64,000 bases of DNA from Epiperipatus broadwayi. Lineage: Eukaryota; Onychophora; Udeonychophora; Euonychophora; Peripatidae. Made by a program: the position numbers and the translations under genes. Every line of letters begins with the position of its first letter. Position 1 is the stretch's first letter. Positions 22,930-46,634 of this stretch are shown piece after piece. The stretch lies in NCBI GenBank assembly GCA_028023455.1, contig JAQFVV010000141.1, forward strand, positions 1,870,056 through 1,934,055. The letters are read 5' to 3'. The notes beneath the pieces were generated by a model that saw nothing but the letters and a program-made list of their open reading frames with translations, ran no database searches and was not told the origin of the DNA.

Positions 22930-24725
22930 TCATTAATTAGATAACAATTTTGGAACATCATAAATACCTCACATCCTTACATCTATAATAAAATTACCTA
23001 TACATCTTCACTGAAAGATATGCTATCATATTTACATAATTTACCTCTAACCTCCAGAAAATATTATTTTCTCTTCTAAATTTATGCTTTATCATTTTAC
23101 ATTATTATTATTGGTCAGAAGAAGCATAAATACAGCCTGATATTGGAGATTGAGGATCATAATCTGATCCATTATAATAAGATTTTTATGATGAGATGTG
23201 ATTCACCTCTGGATTGACTAATTATTTATGCTCCATTTAGGATATTTAGTCTACCACTTAATTTCAGTTTTTCTTCTTCCACAGTGACACTTCTTTCTTT
23301 ATTTTTTAGTATCATGATGGTATCATGCACTTATCCATCCCATATTGAGTGGCATGTATATGTGGACTATTTCTCATTCTGTATGCTGTTTTATTTAAAG
23401 GTTTATACCTCCCTGCTTTTTCAGCATATGTGAGTTTGTTGCTGTCAAACACATTGCAAATTTCAAACACTTGCTCAATAATATATCTTTTATGCCAGTA
23501 CACATTCTTTCAATTTGAATTGGGTAGTTGTTTTTGAGATCCTTTTAATTTGTACTTCTGAGAGATAACATGGAGTAAGTGCTCTCAATTTTGTCACCTG
23601 CTTTTTAAAGTAGCTAGTGCAAGGCCTCTTAGTTGGACAATTTTTTTGAGATATATTGTGTTCAATGCATTCCTGACAATCACCACACCAGTAATACTTA
23701 TGAGATTGTTTTAACGCAACAGAGTTAATAGGATAGCCATAAAATGAGGTCTACCATGGTACAATCTTTTGCATACATCGATTCTTCATGTTTAAAATAT
23801 TTAATAAATTCAACAAGTGTCTATTAAGAAATATCTGTTGTTGTTTTTTTTTTTTTTTATTTTAATGAACTGGTTTACAAAGAGTCCCATCTTGATAAAA
23901 TATATTGCAGATGAGTACAAGCCTTTGCTGTATCCTTTGAAACTATTGAGAAATTCAACAAGTGTCTCACCATAATTTCATGAAAGAGCTTTTATTTTAA
24001 GAAACTGGATTTTTACAATCGCAGGTGTTGATTGAATATTCATCTTTGCCTTTTACATATTTTCTATTTCGAATTGTCATGACTCTTTGTTGTTCAGTTT
24101 GATCATTTTTTTCATACCTTTGTTCCAGAATTTTTACTTTTTTATTACACTACTATCATTTTTGCTTCTTAAGGAATCAATTGAATTAGACATGTCTTCT
24201 ATTTGCTCATGTACAGATTTCAGGTTTCTTTGATTTTGATTACTCACTAATATTATTGTCTTTCTGTACATGGATTATTTTAATATCCATCAGTTTTATG
24301 CCTGATTTATTTTAACTCCCTGCACTTTTTTATTTTGTCTAACTTTATTCATAATATCCTTTGTAGCTTGATTGATTTGGTCTGCTTTTTGATTAGATAG
24401 TTTTTTATTATTCTCAGTCAATTCATCTTCCATTTTCTGTAAGGGCATTTCTTTATTTATCTTCTGATAGTCATTTCTTGTTTCATTGCCATCTTCTAAT
24501 TCTGATAACATCTTCTGACATTTGTGAAAGTTTTCTTCTATTTTGTTTAGAAGCATCTTTTGTTTTCTTTCTGCTTTCTTTAACAATATTTGATTTTTCT
24601 TACTTTATTTGTTTCAACATTTGCAATAACTGGATTGATATCATTATCTAATTTTTTTGTTATTGGCTCGTTTTTCTCCCACTACTTGGACCAATATTAG
24701 TTGTTTTTCTTAAGCCTGCATTTTT
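22930..24725 (-). pseudogene. Decayed LTR-retrotransposon Gag region
   Basis: Minus-strand remnants in several frames. The longest open piece (24296-24586, 96 codons) is Lys/Glu/Asn/Gln-rich and predicted coiled coil. Downstream, frames include KIKALS followed by a GETLVEFL-like stretch, resembling KIKAFSGESRENPLEYL of the Gag at 55.3 kb. A Cys-rich patch (YWCGDCQEC...C near 23690) could be a damaged zinc knuckle. The last open piece (23312-23503) is unrecognised. No LTRs, PBS or reverse transcriptase found. Confidence 0.5.
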
Positions 24726-25164
24726 GCTTTTCATGTTGTTATTACTAAATCTATTATAAAAATATTCAAATCTCTGAAGTAAATCATATATTTTATTTAT
24801 TTTATATTTACGAGGTGTTGAAAGAATTCCCCTCTTATACAGTCACTCAATATTTCCTTAAATCCCCAATTTTATTATTTCGTAGCTTATTTGTTGTTGT
24901 TTTTTTTTTTACTAGTTCTAATTATACTAATAATGTGCTTATTAACCTAGCTATATAATATTATTTTTTTTATTTATTATTTCTTACATATTTATTTTCC
25001 CTACTTATTATTTAACTCGCAATTCAATGCTTATTTCTCTAAGGGTTTACATTTTTTTTTCATATTCATTTCTGACAGTGATTGAATCATAGTGGCCTAC
25101 AACAACATACCATGGTTAAAATTAAGTGGAAGAAAGGGAATATTAGGTCCTACATTAGGTATCA
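24726..25164. other. Intergenic, nothing recognised
   Basis: AT-rich with T-runs; the short open frame at 25092 has no supported product. Confidence 0.3.
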
Positions 25165-26070
25165 TATATAAAATACTAACCATGAATCTAGAAATCAGGC
25201 ACGATCATGGATGCCCATGCTTAAAACATAGTCATCAAATTTTCATAATCCCTTCAAGCACATATTGGCATTCAATGACATATATTATAATCACACAACT
25301 TTTGGTCTTGCATGTAAAAAACTTATTGGTCTAATCAATAACTAAGATGAGAATACTGAGAAACAACTTCAAATTACAGGATATTGTTAATAATGTTAAT
25401 TTCACATAGTAATATTTGTTGTCCATTATACGAGTGTAAACTCACAGTACCTATCTATATTAGAATTTTTATTAGTTCAGGCATGACATAATATTAATGA
25501 TCAGAATGTCATTACTAGCAATCTACATTTAAAGATATACTCTTTGAAGTGATCATGTAAGCTCAAAATGATAACGCTTTTATGATTTTTAAAACTCAAT
25601 TATGGTATTGTTTCACTACTTAAGAGACCTGATGAAATGTACAAATGCAAATTTAACAAAGGCCGACCATTTATTACAATAAGAATACTTGTTTTTTCCA
25701 AACAGAATCTTGAAAGTGGTATTTTTAACTTTTCCGACCAGTTGCAATCCAACAATCACATAAAAGTATATACAATGCGCACATATCAAATTATATATCA
25801 CACATATAATATATAGTAATAAATTTGAATACTTGACAATTATCCATTTAAAGAAAGATAAAAAAAATAAATATGTATAAACATTTTAGTGTCAAAACTA
25901 AATACTTAATCTTCCTTCAGTTCTTGTACTTAACTCGTTTGTATTGGAGTCAGACTCGGGGTCAAAAAAGGCAGTTATTTATCTGAAACAGTTTACACTC
26001 TCTTCATTTATAATATGTCTGTAATGCTTTTTACTTCTTGCCCATCATGGAATATAGCCCATCATGGAAT
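25165..26070 (+). repeat. Duplicated non-coding segment, copy 2 (left part)
   Basis: Homologous to 19685-21530 and interrupted at about 26075 by the Penelope pair; the rest resumes at 29242. GCCCATCATGGAATATA is present twice in tandem just before the insertion. Confidence 0.65.
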
Positions 26071-26082
26071 ATATATATATGT

Positions 26083-27725
26083 TGATACGAAGATTTACAC
26101 GGGTTCCATATATAAAAGACATATTTTGCGGGTTCATCCGTGTTAAAATATTTTAAAATACTGACGTTTTGACTTGGTAACACAAGTCATCTACTGAGTA
26201 ATAAAAAAAATAGAAATACGGTTGTAGAGGTGCTACAATCACTGATTTAAAAAACGTTAAAGTTCCACCAATAGCAAAAATGTTAAATTAAGAATGTTTT
26301 TTTTTTTTTTAAATCTTTCCAAATAGGAGGAAGTTTGCTTGTATCATCTCGCTTATTGATACAATCTGGCCTTTTAAGTATCTCAATGGCTTCTCTAATT
26401 TTGCACTGGTATAGATTATCACATCTGGATATGATCCTGTATGGAGTGAGAGTGCTGATGATGATGAATATTCTTTAACTGCATTAGCATCCTCATTTTT
26501 TCTAACACTGATGCGACGATTACTCATACCTATTCAAGAAGCCTTACAATTTTTACATGAGGTTTGATAAACACCATGAGATTCAAGAGGGATTGAATCC
26601 TTAGGCTTGGTTATTATATTGCTGATCTTTTGATGAGTAGAAAATGCTGTATTTATATTATAGCGTTTTAATATACGTACAATACTGTCTGTCGTTTTTT
26701 TTACATATGGAACACAAATCCTAATAGCTGATTTATCATCTTTTTGTTTCCTATTTTGTCCATTTTGGGCTTGAAATAAGGCTTTTTTGATAAATTTATA
26801 ATTGTAACTATTTGCTAATAAAACACTATTAATATGATTTATTTCTTCATTCAGATGTGATTTATCTGAAAGGTTAATTGCTCTATTTATTTGGCTACAG
26901 AAAGGATCTGAGATGAGTGATGATGAGAATGGAAATGTAAATATCTGTCCGTGTGTGTATTCTTTCTATAAATTGAAAAAGATAAACTATTCAGTGTTCT
27001 GGTGACTAAAACATCAAGAAAAGGGAGTTTTCCATCAGAGTCTGTCTCCATTGTAAATCTAATATGAGATGCATATTATTTAAGTGAAAGAAAAAATCAT
27101 ATAATTTATTTTTACCATGTTGCCATATGACAAAAATGTCATCTATGTATCTGAGCCAAATGAGGGTTTTTAAAGATAATGATTCTAAAACACGAGTCTC
27201 TATATTTTCCATGAATAAATCAGCTATTACTCCTGAGATAGGTGAGCCCATAGGAGTATCAAAAACTTGTATGTAATGCTGTCCATTATATACAAAAATA
27301 TGTGTTCAAGAGACAATGTTTAATCAAAGCAATAATATGGTTTGGCAAATTGCAACATTGTGAAATTACATTTAAAGCTTCATCAATTGGAATGTTTGTA
27401 AACAAAGACACGACATCACAACTGACCAGAATGTTATTAGCATTAATTTTTAAATTTTTTAAAATAGAAATAAAATGAAAAGAGTTTTTAATATATGATT
27501 TAATAGATGGAATTGTAGGTTTAATGAAATCCGATAAATATCTAGCTAAAATATGAGTCGGAGATCCTATTGCACTTACTATTGGACGAAGGGGGGTATC
27601 TGGTTTGTGGATTTTTGGAAGTCCATAAAATTTAGGACAGAAACATGTCTTTTCACGAGGGTTTATTTTATTTTTTATCTCTGTTTCAATAGGCGATTTA
27701 TTAATAATGGCTTTTGTTGTGCAAT
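26083..27725 (-). pseudogene. Penelope-like reverse transcriptase/GIY-YIG, minus copy
   Basis: Open pieces 27741-27286, 27251-27006 and 26527-26309 in different frames. RT blocks visible: PKFYGLPKIHKP, LRPIVSAIGSP, DVVSLFTNIPIDEAL (motif A), MGSPISGVIADLFME (motif B), RYIDDIFVIWQHGK (motif C). The GIY-YIG domain lies near 26520-26400 and is damaged (deletion after the HRISVR block). Frameshifts near 27270 and 27000. Truncated upstream of the PKFYG block. Confidence 0.85.
26157..26202 (-). ncRNA. Hammerhead-like motif, Penelope family 1 3' UTR (minus copy)
   Basis: Same element as in the plus copy: TACT/AGTA helix I, CAGTAGAT at the core, identical helix II GACTTG/CAAGTC, AAAA in place of GAAA, ACGTC. 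The helix II sequence is unchanged between copies. Confidence 0.35.
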
Positions 27726-29225
27726 AGGATCTCCGACTCATATTTTAGCTAGATATTTATCGGATTTCATTAAACCTACAATTCCATCTCTTAAATCATA
27801 TATTAAAAACTCTTTACATTTTATTTCTGTTTTAAAAAATTTAAAATTTAATACTAATGACATTCTGGTCAGTTCTGATGTCGTGTCTTTGTTTACAAAC
27901 ATTCCAATTGATGAAGCTTTAAATGTAATTTTACAACGTTGCAATTTGCCAAACCAAATTATTGCTTTGATTAAACATTGTCTCTTGAACACATATTTTT
28001 GTATATAATGGACAGCATTACATACAAGTTTTTGGTACTCCTATGGGCTCACATATCTCAGGAGTAATAACTTATTTATTCATGGAAAATATAGAAACTC
28101 GTGTGTTAGAATCATCATCTTTAAAACCCCTCATTTGGGTCAGATACATAGATGATATTTTTGTCATATGGCAACATGGTAAAAATAAATTAGATGATTT
28201 TTTTTTACATTTAAATAATATGCATTCTCATATTAGATTTACAATGGAGACAGAGTCTGATGGAAAACTCCTTTTTTTTTTTTTTGATGTTTTAGTCACC
28301 AGAATACTGGATACTTTATCTTTTTCAATTTATAGAAAGAATACACACAAGGACATATATTTACATTTACATTCTCATCATCACCCAACTCAGATCGTTT
28401 CTGTAGCCAAAACTCTTTTAAATATAGCAATTAACCTTTCAGATAAATCACATCTGAAAGAAGAAATAAATCATATTAATAGTGTTTTATTAGCAAATAG
28501 TTACAATTATAAATTTATTAAAAAAGCCTTATTTCAAGCCCAAAATGGACAAAATAGGAAACAAAAAGATGCTAAATCAGCTATTAGGATTTGTGTTCCA
28601 TTTGTAAAAGGAACTACAGACAGTATCGGACGTATATTAAAACGCTATAATATAAATACATCATTTTCTATTCATCAAAATATCAGCACTATAATAACCA
28701 AGCCTAAGGATTCAATCCCTCTTGAATCTCATGGTGTTTATCAAATCTCATGTGAAAATTGTAAGGTTTTTTACATAGGTATGAGTAATCATCGCATCAG
28801 TGTTAGGAGAGATGATCATGCTAATGTAGTTAAACAACATTCATCATCATCAGCACTCTCACTCCATACTATGGATTCAGGTCATAAAATTATTTTTTCT
28901 AGTACCAGGATCATATCCAGATGTGATAATCTATACCAGTGCAAAATTAGAGAATCCATTGAGATACTTAAAAGGCCAGATTGTATCAATAAACGAGATG
29001 ATACAAGCAAACTTCCTTCTATTTGGAAAGATTTTTTTTAAAAAAACATTCTTAATTTAACATGTTTGCTATTGGTGGAACTTCAATGATTTTTTCAAAT
29101 CAGTAATTGTAGCGCCTCTACAACCATCTTTCTACCTTTTATCACTCTGTGGATGACTTGTGTTACCAAGTCGAAACGTCAGTATTTTAAAATATTTTAA
29201 CATGGATGAACCTACAAATTATGTC
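27726..29225 (+). pseudogene. Penelope-like reverse transcriptase/GIY-YIG, plus copy
   Basis: 5'-truncated at the IGSPTHILARYL block. Open from 27726 to 28008; after a frameshift, one 332-codon frame (28043-29041) runs to the natural stop. It contains motif B (as MGSHISGVITYL, altered from MGSPISG), motif C RYIDDIFVIW, and a complete GIY-YIG module: GVYQIS ... VFYIG near residues 233-248, HRISVR, and a later Glu in RESIEIL. A T-run insertion sits in the fingers-to-thumb link (LLFFFFDVLV). 3' UTR about 29042-29225. Confidence 0.85.
29145..29187 (+). ncRNA. Hammerhead-like motif, Penelope family 1 3' UTR (plus copy)
   Basis: ACT (helix I), CTGTGGAT where CTGANGA is expected, helix II GACTTG/CAAGTC with TGTTAC loop, GAAA, ACGT (minimal helix III), C, AGT (helix I return). 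Order and spacing are those of a type I hammerhead, but the first core box has an extra base and substitutions. Confidence 0.4.
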
Positions 29226-29241
29226 TTTATATATATATATA

Positions 29242-29480
29242 TATTCATTTAATCACAGTTTAAATCATACTCACCCATATTTATGCATATGGTTTTCAAT
29301 TATTTTTTAATGAAATATGACTTCTGGAAAGTTTAATAAACTGAACATGACATTTCAAAAGATTAGACACTGGTTAACATGTCATTATCTGTCAAATGTT
29401 TTTTTTTTCTTGTTAAAGCATGATTAATTTTTTGCATATGGTAGAACTAGACAAGGGCAATTAAATTTCTTTTTATGCTC
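29242..29480 (+). repeat. Duplicated non-coding segment, copy 2 (right part)
   Basis: Continues the homology to 21550-21805 after the Penelope insertion: TTTAATAAACTG (29329), GTCATTATCTGTCAA (29382), AGAACTAGACAAGGGCA (29444). Confidence 0.6.
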
Positions 29481-29693
29481 GGTTATTTAACTAGAATTTT
29501 AACTTCTTACATGGATCTGTGTATAATTGAAGGACAGTGCTTAAGTTTTTCAATAAGCCTTTAGTTTAATATTTACTTTCCAATATTTCTATATTTCATT
29601 CTACCTCTAAAATGTGTTTATCCATAAGATAGGTTAATTAAAATAATCATTTTTACAACTATTTCCAAAGGCTTCTTTTTAATAAGGGTATAG

Positions 29694-30152
29694 ATAAATA
29701 AGCATTTATTTTTATAGCGTCTGTATACAATTTGTAATTACATTCATATTGGCCTTTCAAGCCAATTGTGCAAACGCTTTGCGAGTGTTAAATAATAAAT
29801 GAATACCCTCTGACCAATACAAGATATAGAATTTATGCAGGAATAAAAATAATCCCTCTTATTCCTATGATTCAAATATTTATATATGAGAAAATCTGAA
29901 GTACTGGCACAGAAGGTGTGACAATATAACAGTCACTTTAAATTACTATATACAATGTCTGAATGAATGATGCCGATGAAATTTTCTAGAATTTACTAAG
30001 CGTCATTCCAACTGAAACTTAATCATATATATATAAATAAGCATTTATTTTTATAGCGTCTGTATACAATTTGTAATTATATTCATATCGGCCTTTCAAG
30101 CCAATTGTGCAAACGCTTTGCGAGTGTTAAATAATAAATGAATACCCTCTGA
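29694..30152. mobile_element. Short element with 120-bp terminal direct repeats
   Basis: 29694-29813 and 30033-30152 are nearly identical, giving a 339-bp period with 1.35 copies. Flanks TAAGGGTATAG (left) and TAAAGGTATAG (right) look like a target-site duplication. A diverged inverted copy of the unit lies at 62500-62790. No ORF and no hammerhead core found. Either a more-than-unit-length copy of a circular or tandem template, or a tiny LTR-like element. Confidence 0.5.
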
Positions 30153-30159
30153 TAAAGGT

Positions 30160-30749
30160 ATAGCAAAATATAATGATGATTCAGCATGATTGGAAACAGA
30201 GAAAGAGAAAAAAGAAAAAAAAAATATTGATTTAATATTACAAACATATTCATTTTGAAATACCACATTTTTAGAAATTGAAAGTTAGTTTAAACTTCTA
30301 TTAGAAAAGCATTAATAAACATCTCTTTTTCAAAACCTAATTTTTATAATCAGTTAACTCAAATCCATTTTGTTTGTTTACTTTTGTACATAATATTTGT
30401 TTGAGAAACAATGTAAATAAACTTAAGGCACAACACTGGAATAGAAAACCTTTAGCTTTATATTGTTTAATCCTTAGCTTACTGAGGTTTCTAAGGTTTA
30501 CCACACCACTAATTAATAGCTTTTCTATTTGACATTTATCTTTAATATACAATATGGTTCTACACAACTAAAATATATAAGGTCTTATTTTGATATATCT
30601 ATACATCAATTCATCCATTCATCTATTTATACATGCATGTGTTTATGTATTTACTTATCTGCCTGCTTGTCAATTTTTTCCTTCACGCAAAAAACAATTT
30701 ACCTATCTCCCTAACTATATATCTACTTATCGATAAGACGTCACATGAC

Positions 30750-30826
<77 letters not shown>

Positions 30827-32134
30827 TCTCATCTTATCCACTTATTTATTAATCTATCTATATACCTAGCTCTAAACTGTATTTCATATTTTAATTACTA
30901 AATTCCTTGATAGCTTAACATTGTGTTTCTTTTTTATATTTCAGATAAAGATATTTCCTGTGGTTCTTTGCTTGAATTAACTACATATGTAAATTCAAAT
31001 ATTTTTATTTCGAGTAAACAAAAAAAAAAAAGATGAATTCATTAAACTGGATTTAATTGTCAAAAACTTGTCTTTGTGTTTTAAATAATAATATCTGCAG
31101 TTTTTCTTTAGGTAATTATTATATTTGAGATAACAATTCAGTAAATTCTACAAAATAAAACATATTTATTTTTGTGGTATATGATTATCTCAAAGTATGA
31201 ATTATTATTTATAAATAATGGTTAGATGTCAATTTTTGCTGAAGATAAACAAGGTACGGTTATAAATACCCGATGCTAAGTAGAAAGAAAATGGATACTT
31301 AAAATAAAAATCAATCATATTTATTAAATAATAAATAACATTTAATAAGCCACAACAGAAGTAATAACACTTATATTTGGGATAAATGTTTAATATTATT
31401 TTTTATAATAATTTTATTAAAAATAGTCTTTGAAACTAATAATTTAATGCAAATTCTGATTACTAAAATCATTTATTAGTTTAAAGTGATGTAGCTTTTT
31501 GCAAATAAGTCTTCGGAAGTTGTTTCAAGAACTATTATATGAAAGCAAACTGAAAGTGCAAAAGGATTGATCGTTTACCTATATATCAATGACTTTTTTT
31601 AAAATAAAAGTATAATAATTAATAAGAAGTTAACAAATTCTAATACAAGAAACAACTTAATATCCTATATGAAAATATCGTGATTAATATTATTTTCACA
31701 GGTAAAATTGGTGAGAGTTCTTTTGAAAAAGCAAACATCATTAAAACACGAAAATCCCTCTAAGATAAAAAAAAAAAACAGATTTTTATTGTGCTTAAGA
31801 ATGTTTTTTATAGATTTGTGACAATAATTTTTAATAGAAGAACAATACAATGATTGCAGACCGAAGGATGAAGATAATTAGCATGATAATTAAGAACAAG
31901 TATATCAATAATTGAACATATATTATTGATTTTTTTGAAAAAATAGGAAAAATGAAATATAGTTTGATTTGATATGTCATTACATAAAAATGTTATTAAA
32001 AATTAACAAAACGTGTCATTAAAAAAAGTTAATGCCAAAAGCTCACAAATTTTATCAAATATCTGAAAAGAAATCGCATAATGAGTTGGATTATGATTAT
32101 AAGAAAGTTTCTTAGAGTGATTTGAAAAGCAAAA
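30160..32134. other. AT-rich intergenic with (TA)n
   Basis: Contains a perfect (TA)n of about 75 bp at 30752-30826 and scattered CTAT motifs near 30600-30720. Short open frames here are AT-rich and unsupported. Confidence 0.5.
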
Positions 32135-32147
32135 AAAACTATAAATC

Positions 32148-32217
32148 GTCAAGCTTTGGTGGCCTAGCGGTTAGCGTAGCTGCTTCCCTATCAATGCTTT
32201 GACATATACAAAGAAAT
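32148..32217 (+). mobile_element. Short tRNA-type SINE fragment with TSD
   Basis: A 70-bp insert with an A-box-like stretch (TGGCCTAGCGGTTAGCG near 32159) flanked by a perfect 13-bp direct repeat AAAACTATAAATC (32135-32147 and 32218-32230). Only the tRNA-like head is present; no clear B box. The TSD supports retroposition. Confidence 0.65.
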
Positions 32218-32230
32218 AAAACTATAAATC

Positions 32231-43030
<10,800 letters not shown>

Positions 43031-46000
43031 GATTCTGTTGATGTAACATTGGGAATTTTGGTGTTCAATATCTCGAGAAAATGTAATATGGAAAATAACT
43101 ATAATAAAAAATTGAAATAAAAACTTATTCCCTTAAACAACTATTCTGCACAAGTTTCCATTTCACACAGAATTGTAGAATTGTTGAATAGCATTTTCAT
43201 CCCATAAACAATAGGATTTATAAAAAGTTTAATTGCTTTCCCCAGATGTAATTATATGGTCCCAAAAATTTTACACAAAAAGACCACACTGTTTGCATAT
43301 CATTCTCGAGATGAATTTCTAATATTTTGTTTATTATTAAAGTCTTCGTTAAAGAGGGTGAGAAGAATATTCCCAAAAAGTCCTTTGTCCTCAAATTGTA
43401 TATTATCAATAATCAAAAGCCAACTTGTCTGCCCAATTAGCACTACGTAAGTTTATACATCGCCATGCTCAAACAAAAAAACATATACTAAATCAAATTT
43501 TTATAAGTACCAATCCATTTCATGTCATGTCTTTGAGCTTACATCTGCCACTATCTTATGTCTAGAACACAATGATTTAAGGTATAAACTGAAAGATGAT
43601 TGGTACATCACACAATCTAAAAACATTATCTATAAAAATATCTTGTGTTCCTTCTCTAAAAAATGGTCTACTTAAGCAAATGATTAGCTATTGAATTATG
43701 CTAATCACACATTCACATTCCAATAATAACGCCATTAGTCAGCCCTCTCTCTGGGAGATTACATGATTATGACTAATATAAATTAGTCGAAAGTTTCCTA
43801 GGCAAAATCCTTTTTTGCGTATAGTTATTTTCCATATTATTATAATTATTACACAAAAACAAGATGTTGGCATTGGTGATGGCTACCCCCCCCCCCCGAT
43901 ATTTACGGGAAACAACAGTCTATATAGTTACTGTAAAATCAACTTCTTAATCAGTATAGGTCAGTGTCACATTTTGCACCCTTTTATATAGCTGTGCAAG
44001 CAAAAAAAAAAAAAAACACTTAAGATGAATTATCATATTCTTGAGTTCATCATATATGATAAAAATTATCTAACTCACTAAATAATAATGATTAAATAAA
44101 TAAACACAGGTATGTAACAGAATCAAGTGGTCGAATAAAGTACATGGTAGAGATAGAAAATAAATATACACACCTCCAGATTAATGTGATGCAGGATTGA
44201 ATTGAAGTAAATGCCTAAGACCTATATTTAATGAGAAATCTGAAGACATATTATTAAGTAATTGAAAGTGATCAACATATCAATATAGGAAGAATAATAT
44301 ATAAAGTAACAAAAACCACTTGATAAGAAAAATCAAACAGAAATTAGAAATCAAAAAAATATAAAATAGAAAGGTTAACATTTAAGATATCTAATTTACT
44401 AAATCGACTACACATGGGCCAATGCGATCATTCTCTGAGATTCGAGTTCCTTTTTAATATTGTGTATGACATATTACAATCGATTTTTGATTAATATTCG
44501 TAATAATAAATCATTTTTTCTACTCAACTTATTCGATTGTATGAAAAAAAAAAAAAACAAATGCATAAACCTATTAACGGCAAATTATAACTACAAAGAA
44601 AAACATGCTTCGAAGGTTTTCCAAATCCAAGCATTCTTCACGAAAATAAACGTCATGCTATATATTATATATAAGTACTAATTTTACATTGATTTATTTA
44701 TTATTATTTACACTAACATGTCTGTGTAGTATATAAATTATATTTATAAATGTACAGTGCAATTTTGGACCTCTGGTCCAAGATTGAGGGAACCTTATTT
44801 TATTGGCATAATGACTCTCAAATGATTTAATAATTTATTAGAGTGTTTGTATTTATATAAGTGTGTTTTTACTAACAAGTCTTTGTTTACATAACAAGTA
44901 ATGATTTTAATTGCATCTATAAAATTAGACTAATATAGAACAATACAATATAAATTTCAAGGCTGATTATCAAATGCACAAGCTACCAGTGATGAGTCAT
45001 CAGCTAGCAGTTTTGAACCTACAATTTCAGGATCAACAAAAACTGACACTGGACCTACTGAAAATATCAAGCTGAAAGACACTAATACTCTTTCATGATA
45101 ATGTGCTCTGGGGTTCATTTTAACCAGGAGGAGGGAATGCAATATATATTTTTGTCCTTAAATAATAGACTGGTCCAAATCCCATTTTATCTAGATTGGA
45201 TTGAACATTTATTCCAATTAACCTAACCCTTTATATTGGTACATCCAATCATAAAAAATGTGAATAAAATTTTGAGACGCATAATTTTAAATTTTATTAA
45301 ATCAAAAAGTAGGTACTTATTAAGCTAGAAAAAATAACTGTCATTTTAGTTATCATAGGGTTTGAATTTAAGTTTAGTCAATTAAAAGTCATATAAAGGG
45401 CATAAATGCTGGGTAAACTAATTGATTACAAGTAATACATGAAAGATAAAATAATAAACTATACATTTATTATAGTTACAAGTAAGTAAACATTTGATAG
45501 CATTTCAAATTATAGTAAAGTTCAAATCTAATCTTTTAAACAAATATGCATTCTATAGATAGATAATTATTATCTGTGCATGTCTAAAATAATAAAAGCA
45601 ATTCTTATTTCCAGTTAAAGCTTAAATTGTTTTTAAAAATAAATAACAAAGATTCACTTTACAAATTTCATGATTAAAATATCATAAAAGCAATATGGAA
45701 GCTTAGTCGTATAAAAATCAAATCAAAATGATCTAAATCAATATAAAGAAAATCGCACTTTATTCAATTTCTGAAAGGTATATTTTTATTGGGAAATATT
45801 TTAAACAGAAACTATTTGTGTTAAATATAGATCAAATACTAACAACTCATTAAATATAGAATCAAAGATTGTTAAGAAAAATTGAGGGAATATCAAATTG
45901 GAAAAAAAAAAAAAAAAACACAGATTGAGGTTCAGTAACTTGTTTTGTTCTTTCTAAAAGTTTGCAAAAAAAAAAAAAAAAAAAAATACTTAAATATTAT

Positions 46001-46179
46001 TATAATTTAAAAAAAAAGAAGAAAATAATGAATTTGGTCTATGTAATAAATTAAATGTTATAGGTTATAAAGTTTCATTAAAATGCAAGAGTAAATTGAA
46101 TTAATCTCTATGGGCAACTCAACAATTAATTGTTCTTAGACAAGTTCTTTTAATTGTTATATGGAGAAAATAATATAAA
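43031..46179. other. AT-rich intergenic, no genes seen
   Basis: Long A-runs (43999, 45901, 45967) and a C-run (43890). Short open frames at 43218, 43256, 44460 and 44957 have no recognisable product. Confidence 0.5.
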
Positions 46180-46634
46180 ATGGAGAGGAAAAATTGTAGG
46201 TATGTGCCAAATTGTGACCAAGGTAGAAACTCACTAAAGGAAAACCTTGGGAGTACTGTATTTACTCCAAATTTAATGGCTAAATTAGTTGAAGTATTTA
46301 TGTGTCATATGAGTCAAAATAAATGGACAAGATCAAATTATCAGCCAGGGATAAATAAAAGGCAAAATATTTGGGACAGAGATAAGTTTGCATTTTTCAA
46401 ATTAACTAAAAAGAAAGTAGTAATAGATAATAATAGAACCAGGTGTCAATAAAAAAGTATACATTGTATTCAAAGATAAATTCTAAATTACCCTTTGGCA
46501 CCCATATGCATGGGTTGATTAGTAAATTAATCATTGATTATCATAGAAAAATGCCTAATGTTTTAATTGAATTATTAATTATAATGGTTAGAATTAAAAT
46601 TTTGATTTTGTTAAACCATTATTTAAAGGGCTAG
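46180..46634 (+). pseudogene. Unrecognised reading frames, possible retroelement remnant
   Basis: Two overlapping open pieces (46180-46452, 90 codons; 46443-46634, 63 codons). Their composition is more protein-like than the surroundings (Cys, Trp, Pro present). I do not recognise the family. Position just upstream of a decayed Gag in the same orientation suggests one retroelement. Confidence 0.3.

Larger units (their letters stand above)
26083..29225. mobile_element. Penelope-like element family 1, head-to-head pair
   Basis: Two 5'-truncated copies in opposite orientation: a minus copy (26083 to about 27725) and a plus copy (about 27726-29225). Their 3' ends point outward against (TA)n at about 26073 and 29224; their 5' ends meet near 27722-27728 at TGCA, shared by both parents. 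Both carry the same ~200-bp 3' UTR. Penelope-like elements encode a telomerase-related reverse transcriptase plus GIY-YIG nuclease. Confidence 0.85.

Noticed and set aside
27553-27741. Apparent N-terminus shared by opposite-strand ORFs at the Penelope junction
   Set aside because: Arises from reading across the inverted junction; it is not a real protein start.
29694-30152. Hammerhead in the 339-bp unit
   Set aside because: Searched both strands for CUGANGA followed by GAAA with flanking helices; none found.
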